Source of the DNA: DATKDF01 sp963752045
Lineage (GTDB): Bacteria > Acidobacteriota > Vicinamibacteria > Vicinamibacterales > SCN-69-37
DNA: 64,000 bases
Direction: 5' to 3'
Assembly (NCBI GenBank): GCA_963752045.1
Contig: CAVVWN010000015.1
Coordinates: 80,582 to 144,581, forward strand
Below are positions 32,398 through 40,504 of the stretch, one piece after another (within the stretch, counting starts at the first letter, position 1; each line of letters begins with the position of its first letter). Made by a program: the position numbers and the translations under genes. Below the pieces are notes generated by a model that saw only the letters and a list, made by a program, of their open reading frames with translations, ran no database searches and was not told the origin of the DNA.

Positions 32398-34401
32398 ATG
32401 ACACCGACGCGATTCAGCGACCGACAGGATGCGGGCCGAGTGCTGGCGGACGCATTGACCCCGTACGCCGACCGCAACGACGTGCTCGTGCTGGCGCTGC
32501 CCCGCGGAGGCGTGCCGGTCGCCGCCGAGGTGGCGCGCCGGCTTGGCGCTCCGCTCGACGTCTTCCTGGTCCGCAAGCTCGGCGTGCCCGGCCACGAAGA
32601 GCTCGCCTTCGGCGCGATCGCCGAGGGCGGCACCGAAGTGCTGCACGACGACATCATCCGGAGTCTGGGCCTCTCGCGGGCGGCCATCTCGCAGGTGGCG
32701 GCGCGGGAACGCCTGCAGATCGACCGCCACGACCAGCTCTACCGTGGCGGCCGACGTGCGCCGGCCGTCGAACACCGGGTCGTCATTCTCGTTGACGACG
32801 GCCTGGCGACCGGCGCGACGATGGAAGCCGCTGTCGTCGCCCTGCGCGAGCGCAAGCCGGCCGAGCTCATCGTGGCCGTGCCGGTCGGCGCCCGCGATGC
32901 CTGCACGCGGCTCGCGCGACTCGCCGACACGGTCGTCTGCCCCAGACAGCCCGAGCCGTTCCAGGCGGTCGGCCTGTGGTACGACGACTTCGGCCAGACC
33001 AGCGACGAGGAGGTGAACCTCCTGCTCACGCGAGCCGGTCGCACGCCGGCCTCGACCAATCCCGGCACCGGGCGCGTGACCCCGGTCGACCTCATCCGTC
33101 GCCGGGCCCGTCCGTTCGAGGACAACGTGGCGCGCGACGACGAGTTCATCGGCATGCTGGCCAAGGGCCGCGTGGTGCTGCTCGGCGAGGCCACGCACGG
33201 CACCCACGAGTTCTACCGGCAGCGGGCGCTCATCACACGCCGGCTCATCGAAGAACACGGCTTTGCGGCCGTCGCCGTCGAGGCAGACTGGCCGGATGCC
33301 TACCGGGTCAACCGGTACGTCCGTGGTTCGGGAAGCGACCAGGACGCCACTGACGCGCTGGCCGACTTCCGGCGTTTTCCGGCCTGGATGTGGCGCAACG
33401 CCGACGTGCTCGATTTCGTCGGGTGGCTGCGGTCGTTCAACGAGTATCGGCCCGAGGCGCGGCGAGCCGGTTTCTACGGGCTGGACTTGTACAGCCTGCA
33501 CGCCTCGATGCGCGCGGTCATCGCCTACCTGGACAAGGCCGACCCGGCCGCCGCGGCCCGCGCGCGCAGCCGCTACGCCTGCTTCGACCGGTACGGCCCC
33601 GAACCCGTCAATTACGCCCACGCGGCCGGGCTCGATCTGTCCGAGTCGTGCGCCAGCGAAGTGGTCGCCCAGCTCGTGGAGCTGCGGCGCGCGGCAGCCG
33701 AGTACGCCTCACGCAACGGCCGCATCGCGCCGGACGAGTACTTCGCCGCCGAGCAGAACGCGCGCATCGTCACCAACGCCGAGGAGTACTACCGGACGAT
33801 GCTCTCCGGACGGGTCGAGTCGTGGAATCTGCGCGACCGGCACATGGCGGCCACGCTCGACGACCTCCGGTCGTTCCTCGGCAAGACACATCCGGACCCG
33901 CGTGTCGTGGTGTGGGCGCACAATTCGCACCTCGGCGATGCGCGGGCGACCGAAATGGGTCAGATTGGCGAGCTCAACGTCGGGCAACTGGCCCGCAGCC
34001 GGTTCGGGGCCGACGCGGTGCTCGTGGGCTTCACGACGTTCACAGGAACGGTGACGGCGGCCACGGCCTGGGACGGCCCCGCCCACCGGCGTCACCTGCG
34101 GCCGGGGCGCCCCGGCAGCTACGAACATCTCTTCCACGAGGTGGGCGTGCCCCGGTTCATCCTGCCACTCAGGACGGATCTGGAACTGGCGTCGGTGCTG
34201 GCCGTGCCGCGCCTCGAGCGGGCGGTCGGCGTGATCTACGCGCCCGAGACCGAGCGTCGCAGCCACTACTTCCACGCCACGCTGTCCGAGCAGTTCGACG
34301 CCGTGCTCCATCTGGACGAGACACGCGCCGTCGAGCCGCTCGAGCGAACGGCCGGCTGGGAGGCCGGCGAGCTCGCCGAGACCTACCCCTCGGGACTGTG
34401 A
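32398..34401 (+). CDS. phosphoribosyltransferase / erythromycin-esterase-like fusion protein
   Basis: A 667-residue two-domain protein. Residues about 1-215 are a type I phosphoribosyltransferase (LVLALPRGGVPVAAEVARRLGAPLDVFLVRKLGVPGHEELAFGAI, with the PRPP loop VILVDDGLATGATMEAAV). Residues about 235-660 are an erythromycin-esterase-like domain with VVLLGEATHGTHEFYRQRALITRRLIEE, VAVEADWPDAYRVNRYVRG, RVVVWAHNSHLGDARATEMG and a terminal YFHATLSEQFDAVLHLDETRAVEPL. The same domain order occurs in mycobacterial Rv2030c, a DosR-regulon gene. The substrate is unknown; macrolide resistance should not be assumed. RBS AAAGGAGG. Its last 19 bases overlap the convergent permease gene. Confidence 0.9.
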   Translation: MTPTRFSDRQDAGRVLADALTPYADRNDVLVLALPRGGVPVAAEVARRLGAPLDVFLVRKLGVPGHEELAFGAIAEGGTEVLHDDIIRSLGLSRAAISQVAARERLQIDRHDQLYRGGRRAPAVEHRVVILVDDGLATGATMEAAVVALRERKPAELIVAVPVGARDACTRLARLADTVVCPRQPEPFQAVGLWYDDFGQTSDEEVNLLLTRAGRTPASTNPGTGRVTPVDLIRRRARPFEDNVARDDEFIGMLAKGRVVLLGEATHGTHEFYRQRALITRRLIEEHGFAAVAVEADWPDAYRVNRYVRGSGSDQDATDALADFRRFPAWMWRNADVLDFVGWLRSFNEYRPEARRAGFYGLDLYSLHASMRAVIAYLDKADPAAAARARSRYACFDRYGPEPVNYAHAAGLDLSESCASEVVAQLVELRRAAAEYASRNGRIAPDEYFAAEQNARIVTNAEEYYRTMLSGRVESWNLRDRHMAATLDDLRSFLGKTHPDPRVVVWAHNSHLGDARATEMGQIGELNVGQLARSRFGADAVLVGFTTFTGTVTAATAWDGPAHRRHLRPGRPGSYEHLFHEVGVPRFILPLRTDLELASVLAVPRLERAVGVIYAPETERRSHYFHATLSEQFDAVLHLDETRAVEPLERTAGWEAGELAETYPSGL

Positions 34402-35426
34402 TCGGCGGGAGGACTGCCGGAGGGCGCCGCGGGACGGAAGTCCGGCCGGCGCCCCTCGAGCAGGTGCGCGATCCACCGGAGGTCGGTCGAGTTCTCGAGA
34501 CCGATCTTGAGGACCATCGTGATGGGTACCGAGAGCAGCGCGCCGGCCGCGCCCCAGATCCATCCCCACACGACCACCGATACCAGGACGGCGAGCGGCG
34601 CGAGCCGCAGGCGACGGCCCAGCAGGTACGGTTCGAGGAACGAGCCGAACACCTGATTGATGCCGATGTACGCGCCCAGGACGAGAACCGCGGTGGTCGG
34701 GCCGAACTGCAGGAAGCCCAGCACGGTCGGAGGGACGGCCGCGATCACCGACCCGATGTTCGGGACGTAGTTGAGCAGGAACGTGAGCAGGCCCCAGAGG
34801 AGTGCGAAATCGACGCCGAGAATCTCGAGCCACGACCAGGCGACGATGCCGGTCATCAGGCTGACGATGGTCTTGACGCCGAGATAGACCTGCACCTCGC
34901 TGATGATGCGGGCCACGGTTCCCGCGCCGGCCTTGGGACGGCTGCCGGGCGGTCCGGCCAGCGCGGCGCCGTAGGCGAGCATGAACGCCGTTACGAGCGC
35001 GACGAGAAAGCCCAACGAGAGGAACGTGACGAGACCGGAGACGCTGCCGACCGCAAAGCCGAAGACGCTGGCGGGATCGATGACATCGCGGAAGATCGCC
35101 GTTTCGATGCCGTGACCGCGAAGCCACGCGAGCACGCTGTCGTAGCTGTTGAGGAATTGCCGCTGGTAGGTGGGCGCGGCGGCGACAAACTCCCGGATGG
35201 CCGCGGCCATGAGGGCGCCGGGACCGGAAAACGCCGCGACGATCCCGAGCACCGTCAGCGTGACGGCCAGCGCCGTGGGCACGTAGTGCGCGCGCAACCA
35301 CTGGACGAGCGGAAAACAGACGACCGCGATGAACAGCGCGATGACGAGCGGAATCAGCAGGGGCGCCGCGGTCTTCAGACCGGCCGCGACCACGACGAGG
35401 CTCGCCGCACCGACGAGTACGCGCAT
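34383..35426 (-). CDS. AI-2E/PerM-family membrane protein
   Basis: A 347-residue integral membrane protein with the AI-2E family layout. There is an N-terminal pair of helices (VLVGAASLVVVAAGLKTAAPLLIPLVIALFIAVVCFPLV), a soluble helical insert (residues about 85-140), then a bundle of four to five helices. Those include SLMTGIVAWSWLEILGVDFALLWGLLTFLLNYVPNIGSVIAAVPPTVLGFL and the conserved GAYIGINQVFGSFLEPYLLGRRLRLAPLAVLVSVVVWGWIWG. Members are called autoinducer-2 exporters or H+/Na+ antiporters; substrate unknown. It is the last gene of the activator - kinase - SnoaL-like - permease run on the minus strand. Confidence 0.85.
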   Translation of the reverse strand: MRVLVGAASLVVVAAGLKTAAPLLIPLVIALFIAVVCFPLVQWLRAHYVPTALAVTLTVLGIVAAFSGPGALMAAAIREFVAAAPTYQRQFLNSYDSVLAWLRGHGIETAIFRDVIDPASVFGFAVGSVSGLVTFLSLGFLVALVTAFMLAYGAALAGPPGSRPKAGAGTVARIISEVQVYLGVKTIVSLMTGIVAWSWLEILGVDFALLWGLLTFLLNYVPNIGSVIAAVPPTVLGFLQFGPTTAVLVLGAYIGINQVFGSFLEPYLLGRRLRLAPLAVLVSVVVWGWIWGAAGALLSVPITMVLKIGLENSTDLRWIAHLLEGRRPDFRPAAPSGSPPADHSPEG

Positions 35427-35450
35427 GCCCTCATCTTAGCCGCTGGACCT

Positions 35451-36323
35451 TCAGCCGGCAGCCTTGTTCGTCTCGAAGATGATGCGCCAGCGGCCGGTCA
35501 CGTCCCGCGCCCACACGCGCACCCACGTGCCGTGCTCGGCGCCGGCCGGAGTCCGCGCGTCATAGCCGCCCACCGCCACGGCAAGATCGTCGGACGCAGC
35601 CCGTTCGACCCGGACCAGATGAAACGTGACGCCGGACCAGACGCCTGCCGCCCAGGCCCCTGCCGCGTCGCGACCGACGATCGGCATCCGGCCTTGACGG
35701 TGGATGCGCACCGACTCGGACCAGCGCTCGTGCCACGGGTCGCCGCCTGAGGCGACGGCCGCCTCGGCCGATGCCGGCGTCTCGGCAGCCGAGCCGCCAG
35801 TGCCGCCGGTCGATGCGGGCGAGGCCCTGAACTCGGCGGCGTCGCGCCAGATCTCCGGCAATTCGATGCCTTCATCCAGCCAGACGCGCCAGGTGCCATC
35901 CGGCTGCCGTTTCCAGACGCTGAAGTAGGCGCCCTGCCCCAGGACGTCCCTGGTGCCCTGATTCATCACGACATACGGCCCGGTGAGCCAGCCGAGCGAG
36001 CCGTCACCCGACACCTGCCCGGCGTGCGGATTCCACAGCAACTGCGCGCCGAGAGGCAGCGGCGCGAGTGGACGGCCGCCGAGCGCGGTCACCGCGCTCA
36101 CGAGTCGCGTCTGTCGGCCGGTCTGGCCGGCTTCGATCTGCACGGCATCACCGGCGAAGAACGTGAGGAAGCCGTCCCGTACGCCGAGCTCGGCCGTCGC
36201 GGCGGCGAACGCGCGCTCGCTGGCCACCATCCGCTGGAGTGGTTGGGGATCGGCCTGCGCGGCGACGAATCCGCCGGCGCCCACGAGCAGCATGACGAGA
36301 GGAGCTACGGGCACGCGTGTCAT
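35451..36323 (-). CDS. secreted SnoaL/DUF4440-like protein
   Basis: A 290-residue exported protein. The signal peptide MTRVPVAPLVMLLVGAGGFVAAQA is followed by two NTF2-like halves. The first half has LQRMVASERAFAAATAELGVRDGFLTFFAGDAVQI and SGDGSLGWLTGPYVV...YFSVWKRQPDGTWRVWLDEGIELP. The second has VGGYDARTPAGAEHGTWVRVWARDVTGRWRIIFETNK. These pockets often bind small molecules; function here is unknown. ATG 36323 overlaps the kinase stop (ATGA) and has AGGAGGAAGG upstream, so it is co-translated with the kinase and could be a periplasmic partner of the signalling system. Confidence 0.75.
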   Translation of the reverse strand: MTRVPVAPLVMLLVGAGGFVAAQADPQPLQRMVASERAFAAATAELGVRDGFLTFFAGDAVQIEAGQTGRQTRLVSAVTALGGRPLAPLPLGAQLLWNPHAGQVSGDGSLGWLTGPYVVMNQGTRDVLGQGAYFSVWKRQPDGTWRVWLDEGIELPEIWRDAAEFRASPASTGGTGGSAAETPASAEAAVASGGDPWHERWSESVRIHRQGRMPIVGRDAAGAWAAGVWSGVTFHLVRVERAASDDLAVAVGGYDARTPAGAEHGTWVRVWARDVTGRWRIIFETNKAAG

Positions 36324-37687
36324 GATTCCCTTCCTCCTGGGTCCTTGAGCGGCAGCCGCAGCGTCGCGCGGCAACCGGACCGATCGGTGCGATTCTCGAG
36401 ACTGATGGTCCCGCCATGCGCTTCGGCGATCTGCCGGCTCAAGGCGAGCCCGATGCCTGAGCCCTGGGGTTTGGTGGTGAAGAACGGCACGAACAGATTG
36501 GACGTGTCGGGCAGTCCCTTCCCCTCGTCTTCGATGACCAGCTCGAGCCATCCGTAGCGCACCTTCCAGCCGATCGTCACCGCGCCCGAGGTCTCGAGCG
36601 CGGCATCGACGGCGTTGCGAAGCACGTTGATCAGCAACTGCTCGAGTTGATCCGAATCGGCCATCAATTCCACGTCAGGAGAGTCGGCGATGCCGACACG
36701 CAGGCGCTTTTCGAGCTCGACGATTCGATGGACCAGTTCGCGCACATCGGTGGCGTGCGGCTTGGGCTTGGGCAAGCGGGCCAGCTGCGCGTACGCGCGC
36801 AGGAACCGCCCGAGCGCGCCCGAACGCTCTTCGATGAGCGAGAGGCCCTGGCTGACCTCTTCGTGACGCTCGAATTCGGCGGCACGGTCGACCATGCGGC
36901 GAAGCGAATGGGCGATCGACTTGATGGGCGTGAGCGAGTTGTTGATCTCGTGCGACAGGACCCGCACGATACGCTGCCAGGCGGCCTGCTCTTCCTCGCG
37001 CAGAGCCTGGCTCAGGTCGGCGAGCACGATGAGCTGATGCGGGCGGCCGTCACGGTAGAACATCGCCCGCCGCATCTCGTACCGGCCGCGGCGCCCCGCG
37101 AACACGCGGTCGACCAGCCGGCGCGTGTCGCCCGCAAGGAACTCGTCGAATCCGAGCGCCGACGCGGGCTGCCCGACAATCTCCTCACCGGGCCTGCCGA
37201 CCAGCTCCTCGCCCGCCTTGTTGACGAGCAGCAGCTTATTGGTGGGATCGAAAGCGAAGACCGCGACGAGAATCTCCTCCATCACGTGCGTGAGGAGCAC
37301 CGTGGATTCGACGGCTTCGGTACGCTGACGCTGCAGCGTGGAGCCGAGGTCGTTGACCTCGCGCATGACGCCTGCCATCGAACTGCCGCTTCTCGCGCTC
37401 AGCCCGCGTATCGAGTAGTCGCCCTCGCGCAGCGCGCCGAGCAGGTTGGCGACGAGGTTGAGCGAGCGCACGGCCGTCTGCCGCGCAGCCGACACCGCCA
37501 TGAGCCAGGCGGCGACGACGACGATGCCGAGCGTCCAGCGCACTTCGGGCTGGAACGGCTGGGTCCAGATGAAGTAGGCGGCAACGGCGACGGCCGGCAG
37601 GGCGCCCGCGATCGACAGCCACGTGATCGCGCCCTCGAGATTTCGCGCGCGGGGCGCGCCACGGCGGGTCGGCAGTGGTTCAGTCAC
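36320..37687 (-). CDS. NtrY-like membrane sensor histidine kinase
   Basis: A 455-residue kinase with two adjacent N-terminal membrane helices (about 19-41 and 51-70) and almost no periplasmic loop, so it probably senses through the membrane or the cytoplasm. A HAMP-like linker is followed by a PAS domain (ILVAVFAFDPTNKLLLVNKAGEELVGRPGEEIVG). The H-box is VLSHEINNSLTPIKSIAHSLRRM, the NtrY/NtrB-type 'HEINN'. The ATPase domain shows LINVLRNAVDAALE (N box), VIEDEGKGLP (G1), LFVPFFTTKPQGSGIGLALSRQIAEAHGG (F and G2 boxes). The start overlaps the activator stop (ATGA). It is the natural phosphodonor for the activator at 37684 and probably for the receiver-phosphatase at 39311. Confidence 0.9.
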   Translation of the reverse strand: MTEPLPTRRGAPRARNLEGAITWLSIAGALPAVAVAAYFIWTQPFQPEVRWTLGIVVVAAWLMAVSAARQTAVRSLNLVANLLGALREGDYSIRGLSARSGSSMAGVMREVNDLGSTLQRQRTEAVESTVLLTHVMEEILVAVFAFDPTNKLLLVNKAGEELVGRPGEEIVGQPASALGFDEFLAGDTRRLVDRVFAGRRGRYEMRRAMFYRDGRPHQLIVLADLSQALREEEQAAWQRIVRVLSHEINNSLTPIKSIAHSLRRMVDRAAEFERHEEVSQGLSLIEERSGALGRFLRAYAQLARLPKPKPHATDVRELVHRIVELEKRLRVGIADSPDVELMADSDQLEQLLINVLRNAVDAALETSGAVTIGWKVRYGWLELVIEDEGKGLPDTSNLFVPFFTTKPQGSGIGLALSRQIAEAHGGTISLENRTDRSGCRATLRLPLKDPGGRES

Positions 37688-39063
37688 AGTCCGTACTGCT
37701 GGATGCGGCGGTAGAGCGCGCTGCGGCTCATGCCGAGCTGCTCGGCAGCCTTCCGCACGTCGCCACCGTGACGGGTGAGCACCTTCTGAATGAAGAGCCG
37801 TTCGGCCTGCTCGAGCGTCATCTCCTCGGCCGCCGGCGCCGGCCCGGCCGACGCGTCGAGTCCCAGGTCCTTCGCGGTGATGGCCTCACCAGAGGCCATC
37901 AGAACGGCGCGTTCGATGGCATGCCCGAGCTCGCGCACGTTGCCGGGCCAGAGGTGCGCGTCGAGCGCCTGCGTCGCCGACCGATCGAAGCCGGTGAACG
38001 TCCGGCGGTACTTGCCCGCGTATCGAGCCAGGTAGTGGTCGGCGAGCGGCGCGATGTCCTCACGCCGCTCACGCAGCGGCGGCAGATGGATGACGACCGT
38101 GTTGAGCCGGTACAGCAAATCCTCGCGGAAACGGCCGGCGCCAATTTCGCCGGAGAGGTCCGCGTTGGTGGCCGAGAGCACGCGCACGTTGACGAACGTC
38201 ACCCGCGACGAGCCAACCTTCTGCACTTCGCCCGTCTGCAGCACCCGCAGCAGTTTGGGCTGCAGCTTGACCGGCATGTTCGCGATTTCGTCGAGGAACA
38301 GCGTGCCCTCGTCGGCCAGCTCGAAGCAGCCGATCCGATCGGTGCGCGCATCGGTGAACGCGCCCTTGACGTGTCCGAAGAGCTCGGATTCGGCCACGCC
38401 TTCCGACAGCCCGCCGGCGTTCATCGTCACCAGGGGCTTGGCGGCGCGGGCCGACAGGCGGTGCAACAGGCTGGCGACGACTTCCTTGCCGGTGCCGTGC
38501 TCCCCGGTGATCAGCACGGCCGCATCGGACGCTGCCACACGCTCGATCGTCTCGCGGACGGCGCGCATCGCCGGCGCCTCGGCGATGAAGATCGGCAGGT
38601 CGCGCCGCTGCAGCCGCGAGTTCTGCTCCTGCAGGCGGCGGCTGCGGCGCAGCGCGCGCCGGAGCTCGAGTTGCGTCTGCACGGCCGCAATCAGTTTCTC
38701 GTCGTCCCAGGGCTTCTCGATGTAGTCGCGGGCGCCGCGTCGCATGGCCTCCACGGCGCCGGCCACGCTGCTCCATCCGGTCATCACGAGCACGGGCAGC
38801 GTCGGGTCGATGGCCGCAATCCGGTCGAGCAGCTCGAAGCCCTCCTGGCCGGACGTCGTGTCGCGCGTGTAGTTGAGATCGATGATGGCCACGTCGAAAT
38901 CCGACTGCTCCAGCGTCGCGACGAGCTCGGCCGGCGAGGCCGCCGTCGCCACGTCGTACCCCTCCCCACCCAGCAGCAGACGAATGGCGTCCAGGATGTT
39001 GACCTGGTCGTCGGCAACGACGACGCGACCGGAGGAGGACGGGTTCACGCGGATGGGCTCCAC
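37684..39063 (-). CDS. NtrC-family sigma-54 activator (response regulator, AAA+, Fis-type HTH)
   Basis: A 459-residue enhancer-binding protein. The receiver (about 12-130) has acidic DD (18-19), phospho-acceptor Asp62 in IIDLNYTRD, Thr95 and Lys117. The AAA+ domain has Walker A GEHGTGKE (187-194), ESELFGHVKGAFTDA, Walker B GTLFLDEIANMP, FREDLLYRLN and WPGNVRELGHAIE. The sigma-54-contacting loop reads GAFTDA instead of GAFTGA. The C-terminal HTH is VRKAAEQLGMSRSALYRRIQQYG. It should drive sigma-54 promoters after phosphorylation by the coupled kinase. The sigma-54-promoted stress genes in this window are candidate targets, which is inference from co-location. Confidence 0.93.
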   Translation of the reverse strand: MEPIRVNPSSSGRVVVADDQVNILDAIRLLLGGEGYDVATAASPAELVATLEQSDFDVAIIDLNYTRDTTSGQEGFELLDRIAAIDPTLPVLVMTGWSSVAGAVEAMRRGARDYIEKPWDDEKLIAAVQTQLELRRALRRSRRLQEQNSRLQRRDLPIFIAEAPAMRAVRETIERVAASDAAVLITGEHGTGKEVVASLLHRLSARAAKPLVTMNAGGLSEGVAESELFGHVKGAFTDARTDRIGCFELADEGTLFLDEIANMPVKLQPKLLRVLQTGEVQKVGSSRVTFVNVRVLSATNADLSGEIGAGRFREDLLYRLNTVVIHLPPLRERREDIAPLADHYLARYAGKYRRTFTGFDRSATQALDAHLWPGNVRELGHAIERAVLMASGEAITAKDLGLDASAGPAPAAEEMTLEQAERLFIQKVLTRHGGDVRKAAEQLGMSRSALYRRIQQYGL

Positions 39064-39085
39064 TCTTCAAAGGGCGCAGGGTTCC

Positions 39086-39126
39086 GATTCCAGGTTCCGG
39101 AATCCCACAATCCCGGAAGTGGGAAT
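39086..39126. repeat. inverted repeats between the activator gene and the divergent phosphatase gene
   Basis: GATTCC (39086-39091) and GGAATC (39099-39104) are inverted around seven bases. AATCCCAC (39101-39108) and GTGGGAATT (39119-39127) form a second, slightly imperfect pair. They could be an operator for the activator's own gene, or a decayed copy of the short GGGATTC-type repeat also seen at 44280. The rest of the 247-bp gap shows no gene. Confidence 0.4.
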
Positions 39127-39266
39127 TATGGCCGTTTCAGGGCCGATCCCGCACAGGCTTCCAGGGATGAAGGAAAAGACATGCCAAGTCGCGCTGAGGC
39201 CGTCGGCAGGCGCGGCCGCGTCGGGTCAGGGAGGCGGGCCTGCCGCACCCGAACCGGCGGCCGCCG

Positions 39267-39284
39267 GCTGGCACAGCCCTTGCG
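39267..39284 (+). promoter_or_regulatory. sigma-54 promoter of the receiver-phosphatase gene
   Basis: CTGGCACAGCCCTTGCGA is a near-perfect YTGGCAC-N5-TTGC with GG 39270-39271 and GC 39282-39283 ten bases apart. The predicted start is near 39295. The 60-80 bp upstream zone lacks the GGTGATTCTTCC-type site of the other promoters. Confidence 0.7.
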
Positions 39285-39310
39285 AGGATGATCGCGTCGC
39301 CGTGTCCAGC

Positions 39311-40438
39311 ATGCCTACCGCCCGTATTCTCGTGGCCGACGATCAGACGGACATCCTGCAGGCCCTGCGCCTGCTGCTGTCGGACGCCGGGTTCGAGACG
39401 GACCTCGTCAGCTCGATCGACGGCGTCCTCGAGAAGGTGCACGCGCGACCGTACAGCCTGCTGCTCATGGATCTCAACTACACGCGCGACACGACGTCGG
39501 GCCGCGAGGGCCTCGAGTTGATCGAGCGCGTGCGCCTGCACGATGCCACGCTGCCGATTGTCGTGATGACCGGCTGGGGCAGCATCGAGACGGCCGTCGA
39601 GGCGATGCGGCGCGGGGCGCGCAGCTTCGTGCAGAAGCCGTGGGACGACACGACCTTGCTCGAGATCGTCCAGCGGGAGGTGGACGAAGGCATCGCCGGC
39701 CGCAGGCGTGACGCCTCGCTGGCTCGCGAGCAGGAAGAAGCCCGGCTGATTCAGAGTGCGCTCCTGCCGTCGAAGATGCCGGTGGTGTCTGGCGCCGACG
39801 TCGCCGCCCGCTGGATGCCCGCCTCGGGGATCGGTGGCGACTGCTACGATCTGATCTCGTTCAGCGACACGCGGCTCGGGCTCTCGATTGCCGACGTCGT
39901 CGGCAAGGGCCTGCCGGCGGCGCTCCTGATGTCGAGCCTGCAGGCGTCGGTGCGCGCCTTCGCCACGAACACGGTCGTCCCCCACGACGTCGCCAGGCGC
40001 GTCAACCGCCTGCTCTGCCAGAACATCGCCGCGGGCAAGTTCGTGACCTTCTGTTACGCGGTGGTCGACACGGCAGAGCGCTCGGTGGCCTTCGCCAACG
40101 CCGGACACAACCCGCCCATCCTCATGCGCCGGTCCGGCCAGGTGGAACGACTCGAGCCGACCGGCCTCGTGCTCGGCGTCGTGCCCGACTGGTCGTACGA
40201 GACCGGCCGCCACCGGCTCGAATCGGGCGACCGTCTCGTTTGCTTCACGGACGGGATCACGGAAGCCAATTCGTCGGCCGGCGAAGAGTTCGGCGAGGCG
40301 CGGCTGCTCGACCTGCTCGCCTCGCATCGGGCCGCGCCGGCAACCGAGCTGACCGCAGCGGTCTCCGAAGCCGCCGCCGGCTGGGCCGGAGGCGCCACGC
40401 AGGACGACGCCACGCTGATCGTGCTCGCGGTCGAGTAG
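39311..40438 (+). CDS. response regulator with PP2C (RsbU-type) phosphatase output
   Basis: 375 residues from ATG 39311 (GTG 39302 is an alternative). The receiver carries DD (10-11), phospho-acceptor Asp54 in LMDLNYTRDTTSGREG, MTGWGS and KPWDD. A short helical linker (RDASLAREQEEARLIQSALLP) leads to a RsbU/SpoIIE PP2C domain with GIGGDCYDL (metal Asp), ADVVGKGLPAALLMS, ANAGHNPPIL, CFTDGITEA and DDATLIVLAV. It should dephosphorylate an anti-sigma-factor antagonist or similar partner. The receiver shares LNYTRDTTSG with the neighbouring activator, so both look like paralogues fed by the same kinase. It has its own sigma-54 promoter. Confidence 0.9.
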   Translation: MPTARILVADDQTDILQALRLLLSDAGFETDLVSSIDGVLEKVHARPYSLLLMDLNYTRDTTSGREGLELIERVRLHDATLPIVVMTGWGSIETAVEAMRRGARSFVQKPWDDTTLLEIVQREVDEGIAGRRRDASLAREQEEARLIQSALLPSKMPVVSGADVAARWMPASGIGGDCYDLISFSDTRLGLSIADVVGKGLPAALLMSSLQASVRAFATNTVVPHDVARRVNRLLCQNIAAGKFVTFCYAVVDTAERSVAFANAGHNPPILMRRSGQVERLEPTGLVLGVVPDWSYETGRHRLESGDRLVCFTDGITEANSSAGEEFGEARLLDLLASHRAAPATELTAAVSEAAAGWAGGATQDDATLIVLAVE

Positions 40439-40455
40439 CGTCGGCACCCAGCGGC

Positions 40456-40461
40456 TATAAT
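40456..40461 (+). promoter_or_regulatory. TATAAT -10 box before the exported methyltransferase gene
   Basis: A perfect TATAAT, rare in this GC-rich window, lies 44 bp upstream of ATG 40505. No convincing -35 hexamer is seen 17 bp upstream. Likely a housekeeping-type promoter. Confidence 0.45.
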
Positions 40462-40504
40462 CGACCGGACGACACACGGCCCACACAGGAAAGGAATCCG
40501 TCAG

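Noticed and set aside
32398..34401. Macrolide resistance gene
   Set aside because: The erythromycin-esterase-like domain is fused to a phosphoribosyltransferase and sits in a stress operon; family members of this type are not established macrolide esterases.
33390..35750. A 786-codon open frame on the plus strand
   Set aside because: Runs across the fusion protein in another frame and antisense to the AI-2E gene; Arg/Gly-rich shadow.
39086..39126. Reading the inverted repeats as the regulon enhancer
   Set aside because: They are about 145-185 bp from the 39270 promoter and lack the GGTGATTCTTCC core; kept only as a repeat or possible operator of the activator gene.
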